Positions 21,101-31,720 of a stretch of DNA of 64,000 bases are shown here, in pieces (within the stretch, counting starts at the first letter, position 1; every line of letters starts with the position of its first letter). Source of the DNA: Rebecca billardiae RCC1528 (taxonomy: Eukaryota > Haptophyta); contig OZ251234.1 in assembly GCA_965240325.2 (NCBI GenBank), forward strand, positions 124,001 through 188,000, read 5' to 3'. The notes beneath the pieces were generated by a model. It was not told where the DNA came from. It saw only the letters and a list, made by a program, of their open reading frames with translations, and did not search any database. The translations under genes and the position numbers were made by a program.

Positions 21101-22126
21101 ATGGCGCCCGCACTCGATGACCCGATCTACGACAAGTGCTCGCCAATGTGCGTCGTGTGCGCGAGGCAGTGGGCCGAGCTCGCTCGACCTGCGGGCCGTC
21201 GCCCCGCCGTGGCCATCGCGCGCCTCTCTCATGCCCGCGGCCGGCCGAGTCGGGCCTTCATTTGCGGCGGCTGACGTGCAAATGCGCGGCGTGCGCGCCC
21301 GTCCCCTGCGCGCAGGGCGCCCTTCTGGGGCTTCGTTGGCGCGGCGAACGCGCTCATTTTTGCGAGTGCGCGCGCGCGCGCGCGATGCTGCCAACCCGCG
21401 CTCGAGCCACAGCTGCACCGAGCGCGCGCGTGTGCCGGCATGGGCGCACTGGCTCATCAGCGCGGCGCGTGCGCGTGCGCGTGCAGACATGGGCGCCGCG
21501 TACGGGACGGCGAAGAGTGGCATGGGCATCCAGATCATGGGCGTGAGTAAGCCTGAGCTCGTGATGAAGAGCGTGATCCCCGTCGTCATGGCGGGAGTGA
21601 TTGGCATCTACGGCCTGATCATCGCAGTCATCATTGGCAACAAGGGTGCGGCCACGCACGCGCGCGCGCGCGCGCCAGCAGGCCGGGTGGGCACGTGGCG
21701 CCGCGCTGGGCGTTCCGCGGCCGTCCGCCCGCCGAGCCCGCGCCCGTGCCGCGCGGGCGCGCCCTCGGCCTCGCGGCTCACGGCCCCTCCCCCTCGCCGC
21801 CCTCCGCGCGCCCGCCCCTTCGCGGCCGCCCGCCCGTGCGCGCAGTCGCCCCCAACCAGGGCGGGCTGCCGCAGTACTCCAACTTTGAGGGCTACGCGAG
21901 CTTTGCGGGCGGGATGACCTGCGGCCTGTCGGGCCTGTCTGCGGGCATCGCGATCGGCATCGCGGGCGACACGGGCGTGCGCGCCTCAGCGCAGCAGTCC
22001 AAGCTCTTCGTGGGCATGGTGCTGATCCTCATCTTCTCCGAGGCCCTCGGGCTGTACGGGCTCATTGTCGGCCTCATCCTCGCCTCGCGGTCGGGCAAGC
22101 CGTGCGAGGCGGCCATCGCCGCGTGA
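21101..22126 (+). CDS. V-type H+-ATPase proteolipid subunit c
   Basis: Membrane-rotor subunit of the vacuolar proton pump. Four exons: 21101-21147, 21316-21365, 21487-21645 and 21846-22126. Introns are phase 2, 1 and 1, all GT-AG, giving 178 aa. Exon 1 encodes [15 protein letters not shown]. Exon 2 carries the first helix ([16 protein letters not shown]). Exon 3 has [34 protein letters not shown] and YGLIIAVII. Exon 4 has [29 protein letters not shown] and the last helix [20 protein letters not shown] with the essential proton-carrying Glu (~residue 151). Four transmembrane helices are present, as expected for the family. The length is slightly above the usual ~160 aa because of N- and C-terminal extensions. 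Splitting of the first helix across two introns is unusual but phase-consistent. Confidence 0.95.
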
Positions 22127-24146
22127 GCGGGGCGGGCGCGGCGGCGGCGGGCGCGAGGCGGGGCGGTGGGGATGGGGCAGGCGCGCGGCATTCATCGCAG
22201 CTCGGCGATGAGGCGAGGCCGCGCACGCGGGCGGCACGGCGACCGCGGGACACGCCGCGCCGCTGGCGGCGAGCGGTGCGGAGAGGCATGATGCTGGCAG
22301 CGGCCGCCGACACGGTCTGGTCCGGCGGGCGTCGAGCACGCCGTGCGCCGCGGTGTCCAGCCTCGGGCACGGCGGCAGTGCCGATGGTGGGCGTGGCGGT
22401 TGCCCAACCAGCCGACCCGCAGCCTGTCGACGATTCCGAACCGCATCATCAGTGATGATGATGATGTCCGCGCACCCGAGTCCCGATGCCGGTTGGCCGA
22501 GTGAGCTGCTGCGTGCTGATCTGCGGCCCCGAGCGGCGCTGGACTGCTAGCAGGGTGCCAGTCATAATCCCCTGCCAGACCTCACAGATTGATCTAGATG
22601 CCTGACGATGCTCGGTTGACAGATGGCGATGCCATACCGCGGGCCTGTTTTATTTCTACCAGATTCCATTAACATTTACTATGTCACGGCGACAAACCCT
22701 TGCCCGCCAGTGGGAATCGGTGTCACGCCCCGTTGGGTGTACCTCTCACGGCCGATGGCGGCCCCCACGTGCGCGAGGAACGCGATTCCTGCACTCCTCG
22801 GTGACCGGTGAGTGCAGGAATCCAGTTGCGGCTCTCGTCCGCCTCGTCATTGTCGCACACGAGGTACACCCAACACCATGGGTCGGATCCTAGAACTCTC
22901 CGCGCGCTCGCAGCCGCGCGGCGAGGCACTGGCAGGCTTGTTCTCATCATCTTGTCCAAGACTGCCTGCTAGATGCGCGAGGACGCGTGTGCACGCCTTT
23001 CCGCGCGTCATGGGTGCGCGTGGCACGCAACTTGTCGTCATCTACGCCGAGGAGGCTTAAGCAACCGGCCCACCAACCTGCCGTGACCACGTTCAAATGC
23101 AGGCGGCAAGCTGCATGCGAGCGCACGCAACGGAAACATCTCACGCTCGACAAGGAAGTGGTGGCAGACCGAGTAGAGCTGGAATCATTTGCAGTCCATC
23201 TGTTGTTCAACGATCCTGGTTCACCAGCTGACACGGGCGCGACGCAGCCAAGGCATAGTGCTTGCAGCTTGCAGCGCGCCCGCAACTACTGCGGTCTGCC
23301 GCCGCGGCGCGGCGATCGTCACACTGCCGTGCGCTGCGAGTGACCTCTGTGTCATGGCGAAGCAAGCAGCATGTCTTGGCAACACATTTCGCTACAGCTC
23401 AGCGCCCTAGTACGAACATGCGCCAACGACGTGCCATCACTACTCCGCAATCGCGCCGGCACCCACCACCAGCGGGCAAGCCGCAAGCCGCCATTTTACC
23501 GCGTTTTGGCGAATGTCGCCGTTGGGCTCTCCTAGCGAAATAAAACAGGCCACCGACGCGCGATGACCACTTCATCCATACATAGTCGTCAGTAACTATC
23601 GTCTGATGATGACGAGTGATGACCTCGAGACGCGATGCCCGGCCGCGGCCGCGCCGCCGCCGCTCAGACCGAGACTCCGCCGGCCCCGGGCCTGAGCGGC
23701 GCCAGGCGCGCTGTCGGCTGAAGAGTGAAGCCGCGGTGCGGCGCGGGAACCCGCACTCCGCAGCGCCCGCGCGCGGAGGCTCGGCACGACGTGGTCCGCT
23801 CGTAACGGAGGTCACGCCGGACGAGTTTGCGACCGTCGAGTCCACCTCCAAGGCCGAGCACATGCAGCCTGGCGTCTTGGGCCGCTCGGTGGCGGCGGCA
23901 GCGGGCACGGCGGCTCGACGGCGGCCGCGCGCGTGGCACTTGGCACTTGCGCCGCGGCCGTCGCGCACGCGTCTGTCCCCCGTCAGCCCACCCACGGGCA
24001 CGCTCCAGAAGAGACTGGAGGCAACCAACGCCCTCACGGTTGGGCAGTGGACGAGCCCCGAGCCCACAGCACGGGCCGCTCGCGGCCCCGCGCTGCTGCC
24101 GCTGCGCAGTGCGCAGTGCGCGCGCTTGACGTCGTCCTTTCACGGC
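22127..24146. other. Intergenic region, convergent 3' ends
   Basis: 2 kb between the V-ATPase c stop and the FadE-type gene stop. Several ORFs of ~60-160 codons exist but none shows domain motifs or consistent exon structure. A small weakly expressed or non-coding gene cannot be excluded. Confidence 0.45.
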
Positions 24147-26654
24147 TCAGGCGGCCGCGGCCGAGGCTGCGCGTTGTGCGCCCGCGGGCGGCTCGACGGC
24201 GTAGGGCGACTTGAGCGCTGGCCGCACGTACCCCGGCTCGTGCAGCTCGCGCCCAAGCTTCTCGAACGAGTCCACCTGCGGGCGAGGCGGACAGGACGGC
24301 AGGGGGCGGCGCGCGCGTCAGCCCCGAGGGCGGCCGTGGGCGGCTGGCTGGCTGTGCGCGGGGCGCGGCACCCGGTGCGCGCGGCAGCAGTCCTCCTCAC
24401 CTGGATGATCTGCTCACGCAGAGCCTCCGCCTCGTCAATCACGCGCTGCTCGGCCGCGCTCGGCTCGCGCTTCTCCTTGCGCAGCGCGGACAGCACCCTG
24501 TCCGCCTCAAGGCACTGCGCGCCGGGGTGGGCGCAGCGGGCGGCGCGGTGGGGCAGTGAGCGCACGGCGCGCGCGCGCGCGCGCGCGGGCGGACGGCGAG
24601 GCGGCGCGCGCCCAATTGGCCGGCCGCACCTTGGGCAGGGCCGCGTTGATCATCGCGAGCCTGTCCGCCGGGTCCTTGCTGATGAAGATGTTGGGCGAGA
24701 GCAGGTGGCGCACCGGCGAGTCCGTGGTGAGCAGCTTGGACACCTGCTGCGTGAGCGCGTCCGAGGGCGGCGCGTAGCTCGGGCCGAGCGGGAAGGCGAG
24801 CGCGCGCATCAGCCAGCCGACCGGCCGGACGGGAAAGTTGGCGCAGATGCCGTACAGCTGCTGCTGCGTGTCGTACAGCAGCTCGCGCATCGCGTGGTCG
24901 AGCACCGCCTCGGAGCCCGCGCACTGGTGGTTGCGGTGGTAGTGCAGCATCGCGTACCCCGAGTACAGGTTGCCCAGCACGTCGGCGAACCGCCCCGAGA
25001 GCATCTCTGCGAACTTGAGCTTGCCACCGAGCACGAGTGAGAGGTCCGCCATCGCCGCAAACGCGCGCGCGAGACGGCCGAGCTGCGACTCGTGGTAGGC
25101 GAAGACGTCGGCGTGCGAGCGCGTGCGCGCGAGCGCGGCGAGGAGCGCGCCGGCCGAGTTGTGCGTCGCGTGGCGCACCAGCGCGCCCAGGTGCCTCGCG
25201 AAGCCGCTCGGGTCGTCGCCCTTGTTGATGGCCTCGATCATGCCGAGCAGGTTGGGGTGCGAGCGGTTCAGGCCCTGCCCAAACACGATCAGCGAGCGCG
25301 TGAGGATGTTGGCGCCCTCGACGGTGATGCCGATCGGGATCTGCTGGTACGCGTTGGCCGCGAGGTTCGCCGGCCCCTTGCAGATCCCCGCGCCGCCCAG
25401 CACGTCCATCGCGTTGTTGAGCGTGCTGCGCATGCGGTGCGTGAGCTGCTGCTTCATGATGGCGGAGAGCACGGGCGGCTGCACGTGCGCGTTCAGGATG
25501 CCGTTCATCGTGTACTGGCACGCGTTCATGCGGTACGTGGCGGAGGCGATGGCGGCGAGCGCCTCCTGCACGCCCTCCAGCTCGGCGAGCGGCACCTTGA
25601 ACTGCTTGCGCACGCGCGCGTACGCGCCCACCGCGTTGGCGGAGAGCTGCGCCGCGCCGACCGAGAGCGCGGGCAGCGAGATGCCGCGCCCCTCGGCGAG
25701 GCACTCCATCAGCATGTTCCAGCCGTAGCCCGCGCGCTCCTGCCCGCCGAGCAGGCACTCCATCGGCACGAAGACGTCCTCGCCCGACAGCGGCCCGTTC
25801 ATGAACGCCGTCGACAGCGGGTCGTGCCGCCGCCCGATGTTCAGCCCCGGGTGGTCGCGCTCGAGCAGCGCGATCGTGATCCCCTCGGCGCCCGCGCCCT
25901 TGAGCAGCCCGGACGGGTCCTGCAGGTTGAAGGCGAGGCCGACGACGTGCGCGACGGGGGCGAGCGTGATGTAGCGCTTGTTGAACGTCACGCTCACGCC
26001 GAGCACGCCGTCCTTCTCGCACACCACGCCCACGTCGCGCATGCTCGCCGCGTCCGAGCCGGACGCCGGGCCGGTGAGGCCAAAGCACGGGATGTACTCG
26101 CCGCGCGCGAGCTTGGGCAGGTAGTACGCGCGCTGCGTGTCGGTGCCGTAGCGCATGAGCAGCTCGCCCGGGCCGAGCGAGTTGGGCACCATCACCGTCA
26201 CCGCCGTCGCCGACGAGCGCGTCGAGATCTTCTGCACGATCTGCGAGTGCGCGTGCGCGGAGAAGCCCTTGCCGCCGTACTCCTTCGGGATGATCAGCCC
26301 GAGGAAGCCCTTCTGCTTGATGTAGTCCCACGCGTGCGCGGGCAGGTCCATGTCGCGAACGATCGTGTAGTCGTCCAGCATCTCGCACAGCGCCTCCACC
26401 TCGGTGTCCAGGAACGAGCGCTCCTCCGCCGTCAGCTCGGGCGTGAACCGGCTCAGCTGCTCGACCGACGGCGCGCCCGAGAAGAGGTCGCCGTCGAAGG
26501 AGACGTCGCCCGAGTCGAGCGCGGCGCGCTCGGTGGGCGAGATCTTGGGCATGATCCGCTTCGCGAACTCGTACGCCGGGCGGATGACGATCCCGCGCCG
26601 CGGGGCCGCCCGGCCCAGCCGGCCGCCCAACGCCCGCCGGCCGATGCGCAGCAT
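24147..26654 (-). CDS. FadE-type acyl-CoA dehydrogenase
   Basis: FAD enzyme for the first step of fatty-acid beta-oxidation. Reading minus: exons 26654-24630, 24514-24401 and 24275-24147, all phase 0 with GT-AG introns, 755 aa. The start at 26654 gives MLRIGRRALGGRLGRAAPRR, a good mitochondrial presequence; an upstream Met at 26723 is possible. The protein follows the bacterial FadE layout rather than the shorter mitochondrial ACAD layout. It has IIPKEYGGKGFSAHAHS, then LPKLARGEYIPCFGLTGPAS (the flavin-binding signature region), GPLSGEDVFVPMECLLGG, QFKVPLAELEGVQEALA and NAMDVLGGAGICKGPAN. It then has the long FadE-specific C-terminal region (KFAEMLSGRFADVLGNLYSG, NFPVRPVGWLMRALAFPLG). Small 3' exons finish the tail (EADRVLSALRKEKREP, VDSFEKLGRELHEPGYV). 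Confidence 0.93.
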
Positions 26655-26979
26655 GCTGGCCAACCTCCGCGCAGCCGGCAGGTTCGGGACCTCGGCGAGG
26701 TTTCGGCCGTCACGGCCGCACAAGCAAAATCATTGGCCCGTCCCGGAAATGTCGCGCGGTGATTGGCCCGCCGCGGGCCACGCGTGCGCTCGTCATCATC
26801 ATTCTGCTGCAAAAAAAGGCCGGCGCGCGTTTTCCACTTTTCTGCGGCTCGAAAAATAATCAGGCTCGGATGAGCGGCGGACCGGTTGCGTCCGAGTCCA
26901 AGCGATGACACGGAGCCACCCCGGGGGGCCGATCGGCCACGGCAGCTGCCACGCGCCGCGCCAGGCATGCACCGCCGAG
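26655..26979. promoter_or_regulatory. FadE-gene upstream region with two CCAAT-type boxes
   Basis: Upstream of the FadE-type gene (minus strand) and downstream of the SelO gene. On the minus strand the sequence GGGCCAAT occurs twice (plus-strand ATTGGCCC near 26732 and 26762), about 30 bp apart. This resembles paired CCAAT boxes, and function is inferred. The rest should be the SelO 3' UTR. Confidence 0.35.
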
Positions 26980-29337
26980 TCACTGGGCGCCGCAGCTCGT
27001 CTGCAGCTCGCGCTCGGGCGGCAGGCTCGCGAGCCGGTGCCGCACCCACGCGCGCGCGCGCGCCTCGACCTTGGCCGCGCCCCCGCCCGCCGCGCGCGCG
27101 TCGCTCAGCAGCGCGCGCAGCGGGCGCGCGAGCTCGTCGGGCGCTAGCACCGCCGCCGCGCCGCCGCCCCCACCGTCCGCATCGAACGGGTGGCGCACCG
27201 CCGCGATGGCTGCCTGGAGCGGCGCGTCCTCCCCCGCCTCCACGGCCTCGGCAATCTCCCGCAGCGCGGCCGTGCGCAGCACGCGCGCAGGCACGGCCGC
27301 GCGCACGCGCGAGACGCGCTCCGCCTCGGCGGCGGCGGCGGCGCTGGGCGCGGCGGGCGCGGCCTCGCCGCTCGCGCCCGCCTCGCACTCGGCCCCGAGC
27401 CCGCCGCCGTCGATCAGCCGCGCGCACGCCGCCGCGTACGCCCGCAGCCACTCAGCCAGCGCCGCCTCCGAGCCAGCGGCCGCGTCGCTGGCGCGCGCTA
27501 CGTGCCACGCGGCGCCGATGATGGCGCCGTCCGCGTCGGCGGCGGCCGCGGCGGGCGCGAGCAGCTCGATGTCGGCGAGCGCGCGCGAGGCGAGCGGGTA
27601 GTCCGCGCCGGACGCCTCGAGCCACTCGTGCCACCCGCGCACCACCGCCTCCGCCATCGCCTCCGCGTCCGCGTCCGCACCCGCCGCGGCCTCGTCCGCG
27701 GCCGGCAGGCCGAGCCGCAGCCGCGCGCGCGCGCTCGCGCATGCGTCGAACGCGGCGTCGAAGCTCTCGAGGGCTCGGCGCGCGCGCTCGGCGGGCAGCC
27801 ACGCGGGCTCGCCCTCCGCGCCGCCCTCCGCGCCGCCCTCCGCGCCCGCGCGCATCCACGCGCGCGCGTCCGCGCCGCGCTCCCCCGCCCCGTCCGGGAG
27901 GCCACCCAGCGAGTCTGCAAGCCGCTCGAGCGCCCAGCGCGCGGCGCGCCGCTGCGAGCCAAACGCGTACCGGCGCTCGGCGTCGATGAGGTTGGGCGCG
28001 AAGGAGGCGTTGTACCGGTCGACGAAGCCGAAGACGTTCAGGTCGATCGTCACGCCGATCAGCGAGAGGTTGTCCGTGTTCATCACGCCGTGCGCAAACC
28101 CCGCCGCCATCCACGCGCCCACCAGCGCGCCCGTGCGCTCGGCGACGCGCGTCAGCAGACACTCGAACGCGCCCAGCCGGCCGAGCGCGGGGTCGGCGGC
28201 GCAGGAGGGCGCGGCGTCGCGCGGCGCGAAGAAGCAGAGCTCGCGCGCGCGCCGCGGCACGCGCAGCCGCTCGAGCGGCACCGAGCGCGCGCTCTCGTCC
28301 CCCGCCGCCTCGAGTCGCGCGAGCACGGCCAGCGCGTGCCGCGCCACGCGCTCCGCGCCCGCGGGCCCCTGCGTGCGCGCGGCGAGCTGCAGGGAGCCGA
28401 AGCGGAGGAAGGAGGGGGCGAGGCGCGCGAGCACGCCGGCGCGCACGCGCGCCGGACGCCCCGTGTACCACTCGTCGCGCACGATCCGATCCTCCTCGCC
28501 CGGCGTCGCGACGAGCGCGAGCGAGCGCGCGCTCGGCACGGCCGCGCCCACCAGCGCAGAGTCAGCAGCGAGCTCTCGCGCGCCGTTCTTCAGAGCGGCG
28601 CGGCCGTCGCCGCGGCGCGAGAAGGGGGTGCGGCCCGCGCCCTTGAGCGAGAGCTCGAGGGGCGGCGCCCCGCGCGCGCCCGCCAGCACGCCGAGCGAGA
28701 TGGCCCGCCCGTCGCCGAGCTGCCCCGCCCACGAGCCGAACTGATGGCCGCCGTAGTTGTGTGCGTACGGCAGCACGCCTGCCGGCAGCGCGCGCCCGCC
28801 GAGCAGCTCGGCGAAGGCCTGGCTCGAGGCGTCGGCGGCGTCGAGGCCGAGGCGCTCGAGCAGCTCCCCCTTACACGCCACGACGCGCACGCCGCGCGAG
28901 CGCGGCGGCGTCGGCCAGACGGGCGCGGCGACGCTCGCGTTGGGCACAGCCTGCGGCCCGAGCAGCTGCGCGCTCACGCCGCCGCGCTCAGCGGTGGGCT
29001 CGGGCAGCGCGTGCACGGCGAGCGCCGCGAGCGGACTCTGCTCGGGTGGGGCCCAGTCGAGATGCGCCTCCAGCCGCGCCATGCCCGTGCCGGCGCTCGT
29101 GCGCAGGTTGTCTGCGCGAGCGTGCAGCGCGGCGCGCGGGTGCTCGGAGCACCCGCCATCGCCACCGACGCCGTCGGCGCACAGCTCGGCCGCGGCGCAG
29201 TCACACCGGCGCGAGCACGTCGGCCCGTACCAGCCAGGGGCGCACGCCCCGTACGCCGGCTGGCAACCCACCGCGCGGAGCACCAGTGCCAACACGCACG
29301 CAGTGGAGGTGGCGGCGAGAAGCGGGCGACCGGCCAT
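26980..29337 (-). CDS. SELENOO: SelO/YdiU family pseudokinase (AMPylase), Cys form, with signal peptide
   Basis: SelO proteins have a kinase fold with inverted nucleotide binding and transfer AMP to Ser/Thr/Tyr. Single exon, 785 aa from Met 29337; Met 29379 is an alternative. Family blocks: PYAHNYGGHQFGSWAGQLGD, ISLGVLAG, LKGAGRTPFSRRGDGRAAL, DEWYTGRPARVRAGVLARLA, GFAHGVMNTDNLSLIGVTID and FGFVDRYNASFAPN, then RYAFGSQ-RAARWALERLA. The C-terminus ends TSCGAQ, with Cys where animal SelO has selenocysteine, so no recoding is needed. Unusually, the N-terminus is a signal peptide (LAATSTACVLALVLRAVGC). A Cys-rich EGF-like stretch follows (CAPGWYGPTCSRRCDC, about residues 32-62). This suggests entry to the secretory pathway or plastid envelope rather than the usual mitochondrial location. 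TIDLNVFGF replaces the usual TIDYGPFGF. Confidence 0.93.
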   Translation of the reverse strand: MAGRPLLAATSTACVLALVLRAVGCQPAYGACAPGWYGPTCSRRCDCAAAELCADGVGGDGGCSEHPRAALHARADNLRTSAGTGMARLEAHLDWAPPEQSPLAALAVHALPEPTAERGGVSAQLLGPQAVPNASVAAPVWPTPPRSRGVRVVACKGELLERLGLDAADASSQAFAELLGGRALPAGVLPYAHNYGGHQFGSWAGQLGDGRAISLGVLAGARGAPPLELSLKGAGRTPFSRRGDGRAALKNGARELAADSALVGAAVPSARSLALVATPGEEDRIVRDEWYTGRPARVRAGVLARLAPSFLRFGSLQLAARTQGPAGAERVARHALAVLARLEAAGDESARSVPLERLRVPRRARELCFFAPRDAAPSCAADPALGRLGAFECLLTRVAERTGALVGAWMAAGFAHGVMNTDNLSLIGVTIDLNVFGFVDRYNASFAPNLIDAERRYAFGSQRRAARWALERLADSLGGLPDGAGERGADARAWMRAGAEGGAEGGAEGEPAWLPAERARRALESFDAAFDACASARARLRLGLPAADEAAAGADADAEAMAEAVVRGWHEWLEASGADYPLASRALADIELLAPAAAAADADGAIIGAAWHVARASDAAAGSEAALAEWLRAYAAACARLIDGGGLGAECEAGASGEAAPAAPSAAAAAEAERVSRVRAAVPARVLRTAALREIAEAVEAGEDAPLQAAIAAVRHPFDADGGGGGAAAVLAPDELARPLRALLSDARAAGGGAAKVEARARAWVRHRLASLPPERELQTSCGAQ

Positions 29338-29799
29338 CGCGCGACTGATATGCGCGATTCCCCTTCCGGGCTCCGGCATCTAGGGGCGCGCCGGCGCCCA
29401 CCGGTGACGATGATCGCGATCTCAAATGACAAATCGAATCTCGCTCCGCGCCAGATCGGCCCGACTCCCAACGGCCGCCCGCGGAGAGCGGCGGAGAGTC
29501 ATCCTCACGACCTCACTCGTACGTACCTACCGTTTTTAAATGAGCAGGCTGGAGGCTGGAGTCGACTCAGTAGTCTGTCCGACGACATACGTACAGAATT
29601 ATTGTCGTACGTAGTCGTCAAACGTGGTGACCGGAATTGTCGTCGGCCGGCACGGCGTAGACGTAGTAGTGCCACGAGGCAGCCACGGGCCGGGGCCGAC
29701 AACTGCCATGCGAGAGACCATGCAACGTGCGCACGAGGACAAGCGTGCGGGGAGGAGGCGGCTCGGGCGCGGCGCCATGAGCGAGCGCGCTCGACGTGC
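29338..29799. other. Intergenic region between SelO and MYB copy 1
   Basis: About 460 bp between the SelO start and the MYB1 stop, both on the minus strand. It includes the SelO promoter and MYB1 3' flank. No feature recognised. Confidence 0.45.
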
Positions 29800-31410
29800 T
29801 CAGCACGCGCCCGACGCGATGGTGGTCAGCGCCTCGAGCGACGCGACGCGCGAGGGCGGCGTCAAGCTCACGTTGAAGTCGTCCCACGTGAGGCCGAGCG
29901 CGTTGAGCATTTCGAGCGAGGGCGCACGCGGCACGCGGCACGCGTCCGGCGCCCCCGCAAGGTGCTGCTGCAGCTTTTGCCTCGAGTCGGAGTGCGAGAG
30001 CTGCAGCTGCATCGCCTCAGACGACCGGTTGCGCGGCAGGCTGGCGAGCACGGCGCGCGGCTCGGCGGGCGGCCCGCTCGCCGGCGCGCCAACGTCCGCA
30101 TCGTCCGACTCGCCCTCGTCGCGCATCTCCACCGACGCGGCGGCGGCGGCCTCCGCGCCCGCCTTCTCCGTGATCACGCGGCGCAGGTCGCCGAGGACGG
30201 ACTCGACGAGTCGTTCGCGCCCGTGCTCGCCCAGGCGGCTCATCGCCGGCGTCTGCATCTCCGTGTCCGCGAGGATCATGAGCTGCTGCGCGAGCTCGCA
30301 GATGCGGTCGCGCCGCAGCGCGGGTGCGGACAGCGCGGCCGCGGCGGGCTGGTGCGGGCTGTGCTGCGCGCCGAGCAGCGAGGGGAGCGTGCTCGTCGGC
30401 AGCCCGCCGATCTGCGAGAGGGCCATGTACGGCGCCTGCTGCGCGCCGCCCATCGCGCTGCTCATCGCCATCGACGCCGCCGCCATCGACGACGGTGGCA
30501 TGCCGAGGGTGGCCGTGGCGATGGGGCCGGCGCCGCCGCCGGCGCGGAGGTGGGGCGAGGCGTAGCTGTGGTGGTGGCTCTCGCCGCCCGCGCGCTTGGC
30601 GGCCAGGTGCAGCCCGCTCGCCAGCGGCCCGCCGACGAGCTGCGCCGCGGCCGCCTGCTGCCGCAGCTGCTGCAGCTGCGGGTCGGGCTGCAGCTGCGAG
30701 CCGTACAGCCGCATCGGCCCGGGGCCGGCGCTCTCGACCGCGCCCATGTGCGGCATGCAGGTGGGCACGCCGCCGCTGCCCGCGGCCGCCGCGACGGCCA
30801 TCGGGTGGTGCGACTGCAGCCGGCGGCGCAGCGTGTGGTACCGGTTCTTCACGGCGTGGCCGGTGCGGCCAGGCAGCAGGTTCTTGATCTGGCACCACTT
30901 CTGCGAGCGGCAATAGGGCAGCGAGCGCGCGCGCGGACGCGGGCGGGTGAGACGCCGGGTGCGCGGGCGGATGCGTGCGCGGGCGGGTGTGCGACGTGAC
31001 GCGATGCGGCGCGACGCAACGACGCAAGCGCGCGCCACACGGCGCTCGAACCGCGCCGCGCTCGCAGGCGCGGTGCGCGGTGCGCGCATGCGGCCGCGCA
31101 CCTGGCCCATCACGTGCAGCGCCTGGATGATGATGGCGTCCTCCTCGGGAGTCCAGTCGGTCTTCTTGACGTCGGGCACGAGGTGGTTGTACCACCGCTC
31201 GCGGCACTGCCAGTCTTTGCGCGAGCCCATGTGCGACGCGATCAGCGACCACTGCCGCGCGCCGTACTTTGCCACGACGTCGCGCAGCTGTGCGTCCTCC
31301 TCCGCCGTCCACGTGCGGCGGGAGAAGTGCTTGGTGCGGGACTGCGGGTCCATGTCCGCCGCCGTCGAGTTCTCGGGAGTCAGCATCTCGACGAGCTTGG
31401 GCGACAGCAT
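29800..31410 (-). CDS. R2R3-MYB transcription factor, copy 1
   Basis: Nuclear DNA-binding protein. Reading minus: exons 31410-31102 and 30900-29800, phase 0, GT-AG intron, 469 aa. Two MYB repeats span residues ~33-131: RRTWTAEEDAQLRDVVAKYG and QWSLIASHM form R2; KTDWTPEEDAIIIQALHVMG and KWCQIKNLLPGRTGHAVKNR form R3. The conserved third-helix Ser is Cys here (KWCQ). The rest is Ala/Gln/Pro-rich, ending TWDDFNVSLTPPSRVASLEA. This copy is nearly identical to copy 2 at 37.7-39.6 kb through the MYB domain and even the intron. It lacks a ~110-residue Gln-rich block that copy 2 has before the RRDRICELAQQLMILADTEM motif. The start carries a small tandem duplication (VEMLSPKLVEML) absent from copy 2, so the exact initiator Met is uncertain. 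Confidence 0.9.
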   Translation of the reverse strand: MLSPKLVEMLTPENSTAADMDPQSRTKHFSRRTWTAEEDAQLRDVVAKYGARQWSLIASHMGSRKDWQCRERWYNHLVPDVKKTDWTPEEDAIIIQALHVMGQVRGRMRAPRTAPASAARFERRVARACVVASRRIASRRTPARARIRPRTRRLTRPRPRARSLPYCRSQKWCQIKNLLPGRTGHAVKNRYHTLRRRLQSHHPMAVAAAAGSGGVPTCMPHMGAVESAGPGPMRLYGSQLQPDPQLQQLRQQAAAAQLVGGPLASGLHLAAKRAGGESHHHSYASPHLRAGGGAGPIATATLGMPPSSMAAASMAMSSAMGGAQQAPYMALSQIGGLPTSTLPSLLGAQHSPHQPAAAALSAPALRRDRICELAQQLMILADTEMQTPAMSRLGEHGRERLVESVLGDLRRVITEKAGAEAAAAASVEMRDEGESDDADVGAPASGPPAEPRAVLASLPRNRSSEAMQLQLSHSDSRQKLQQHLAGAPDACRVPRAPSLEMLNALGLTWDDFNVSLTPPSRVASLEALTTIASGAC

Positions 31411-31720
31411 CTCGACGAGAGGCGAGCGGTCACCGGGGTTCAGGCGACGGGGAGCGTGCGGGTGGTGTTTCGAGCGCCCGGTGGCGGGGGTTGTCGCCAG
31501 ATTTTCATCTGGGCCTAAAGATTCCTTTCAGGGGTGCGATCTCAACAATCACCTCACGCGCCCTGCTTGTGCATGGGAACCACTATCTCCATATCTCCAC
31601 ACCGCCACAGCCACCCGGACGCAAGGGCCGTGCCGGACTGGTCCTTTGCTGATCAAGAGCCTGATCTGATGATCTGGAGGGCCCAGCCACCCGTTCCAGA
31701 AAGGCGATTAGTTCGGACAC

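Noticed and set aside
23399-24067. 222-codon minus-strand ORF in the long intergenic region
   Set aside because: No conserved motif, mixed low-complexity composition and no plausible splice extension.
26980-27010. Possible selenocysteine codon in the SelO gene
   Set aside because: The residue before the C-terminus is read as Cys and the stop is normal, so no TGA recoding is needed.
27190-30999. 1269-codon plus-strand ORF
   Set aside because: Antisense to SelO and MYB1, both with clear family motifs. The translation is Arg/Ala/His-rich and featureless.
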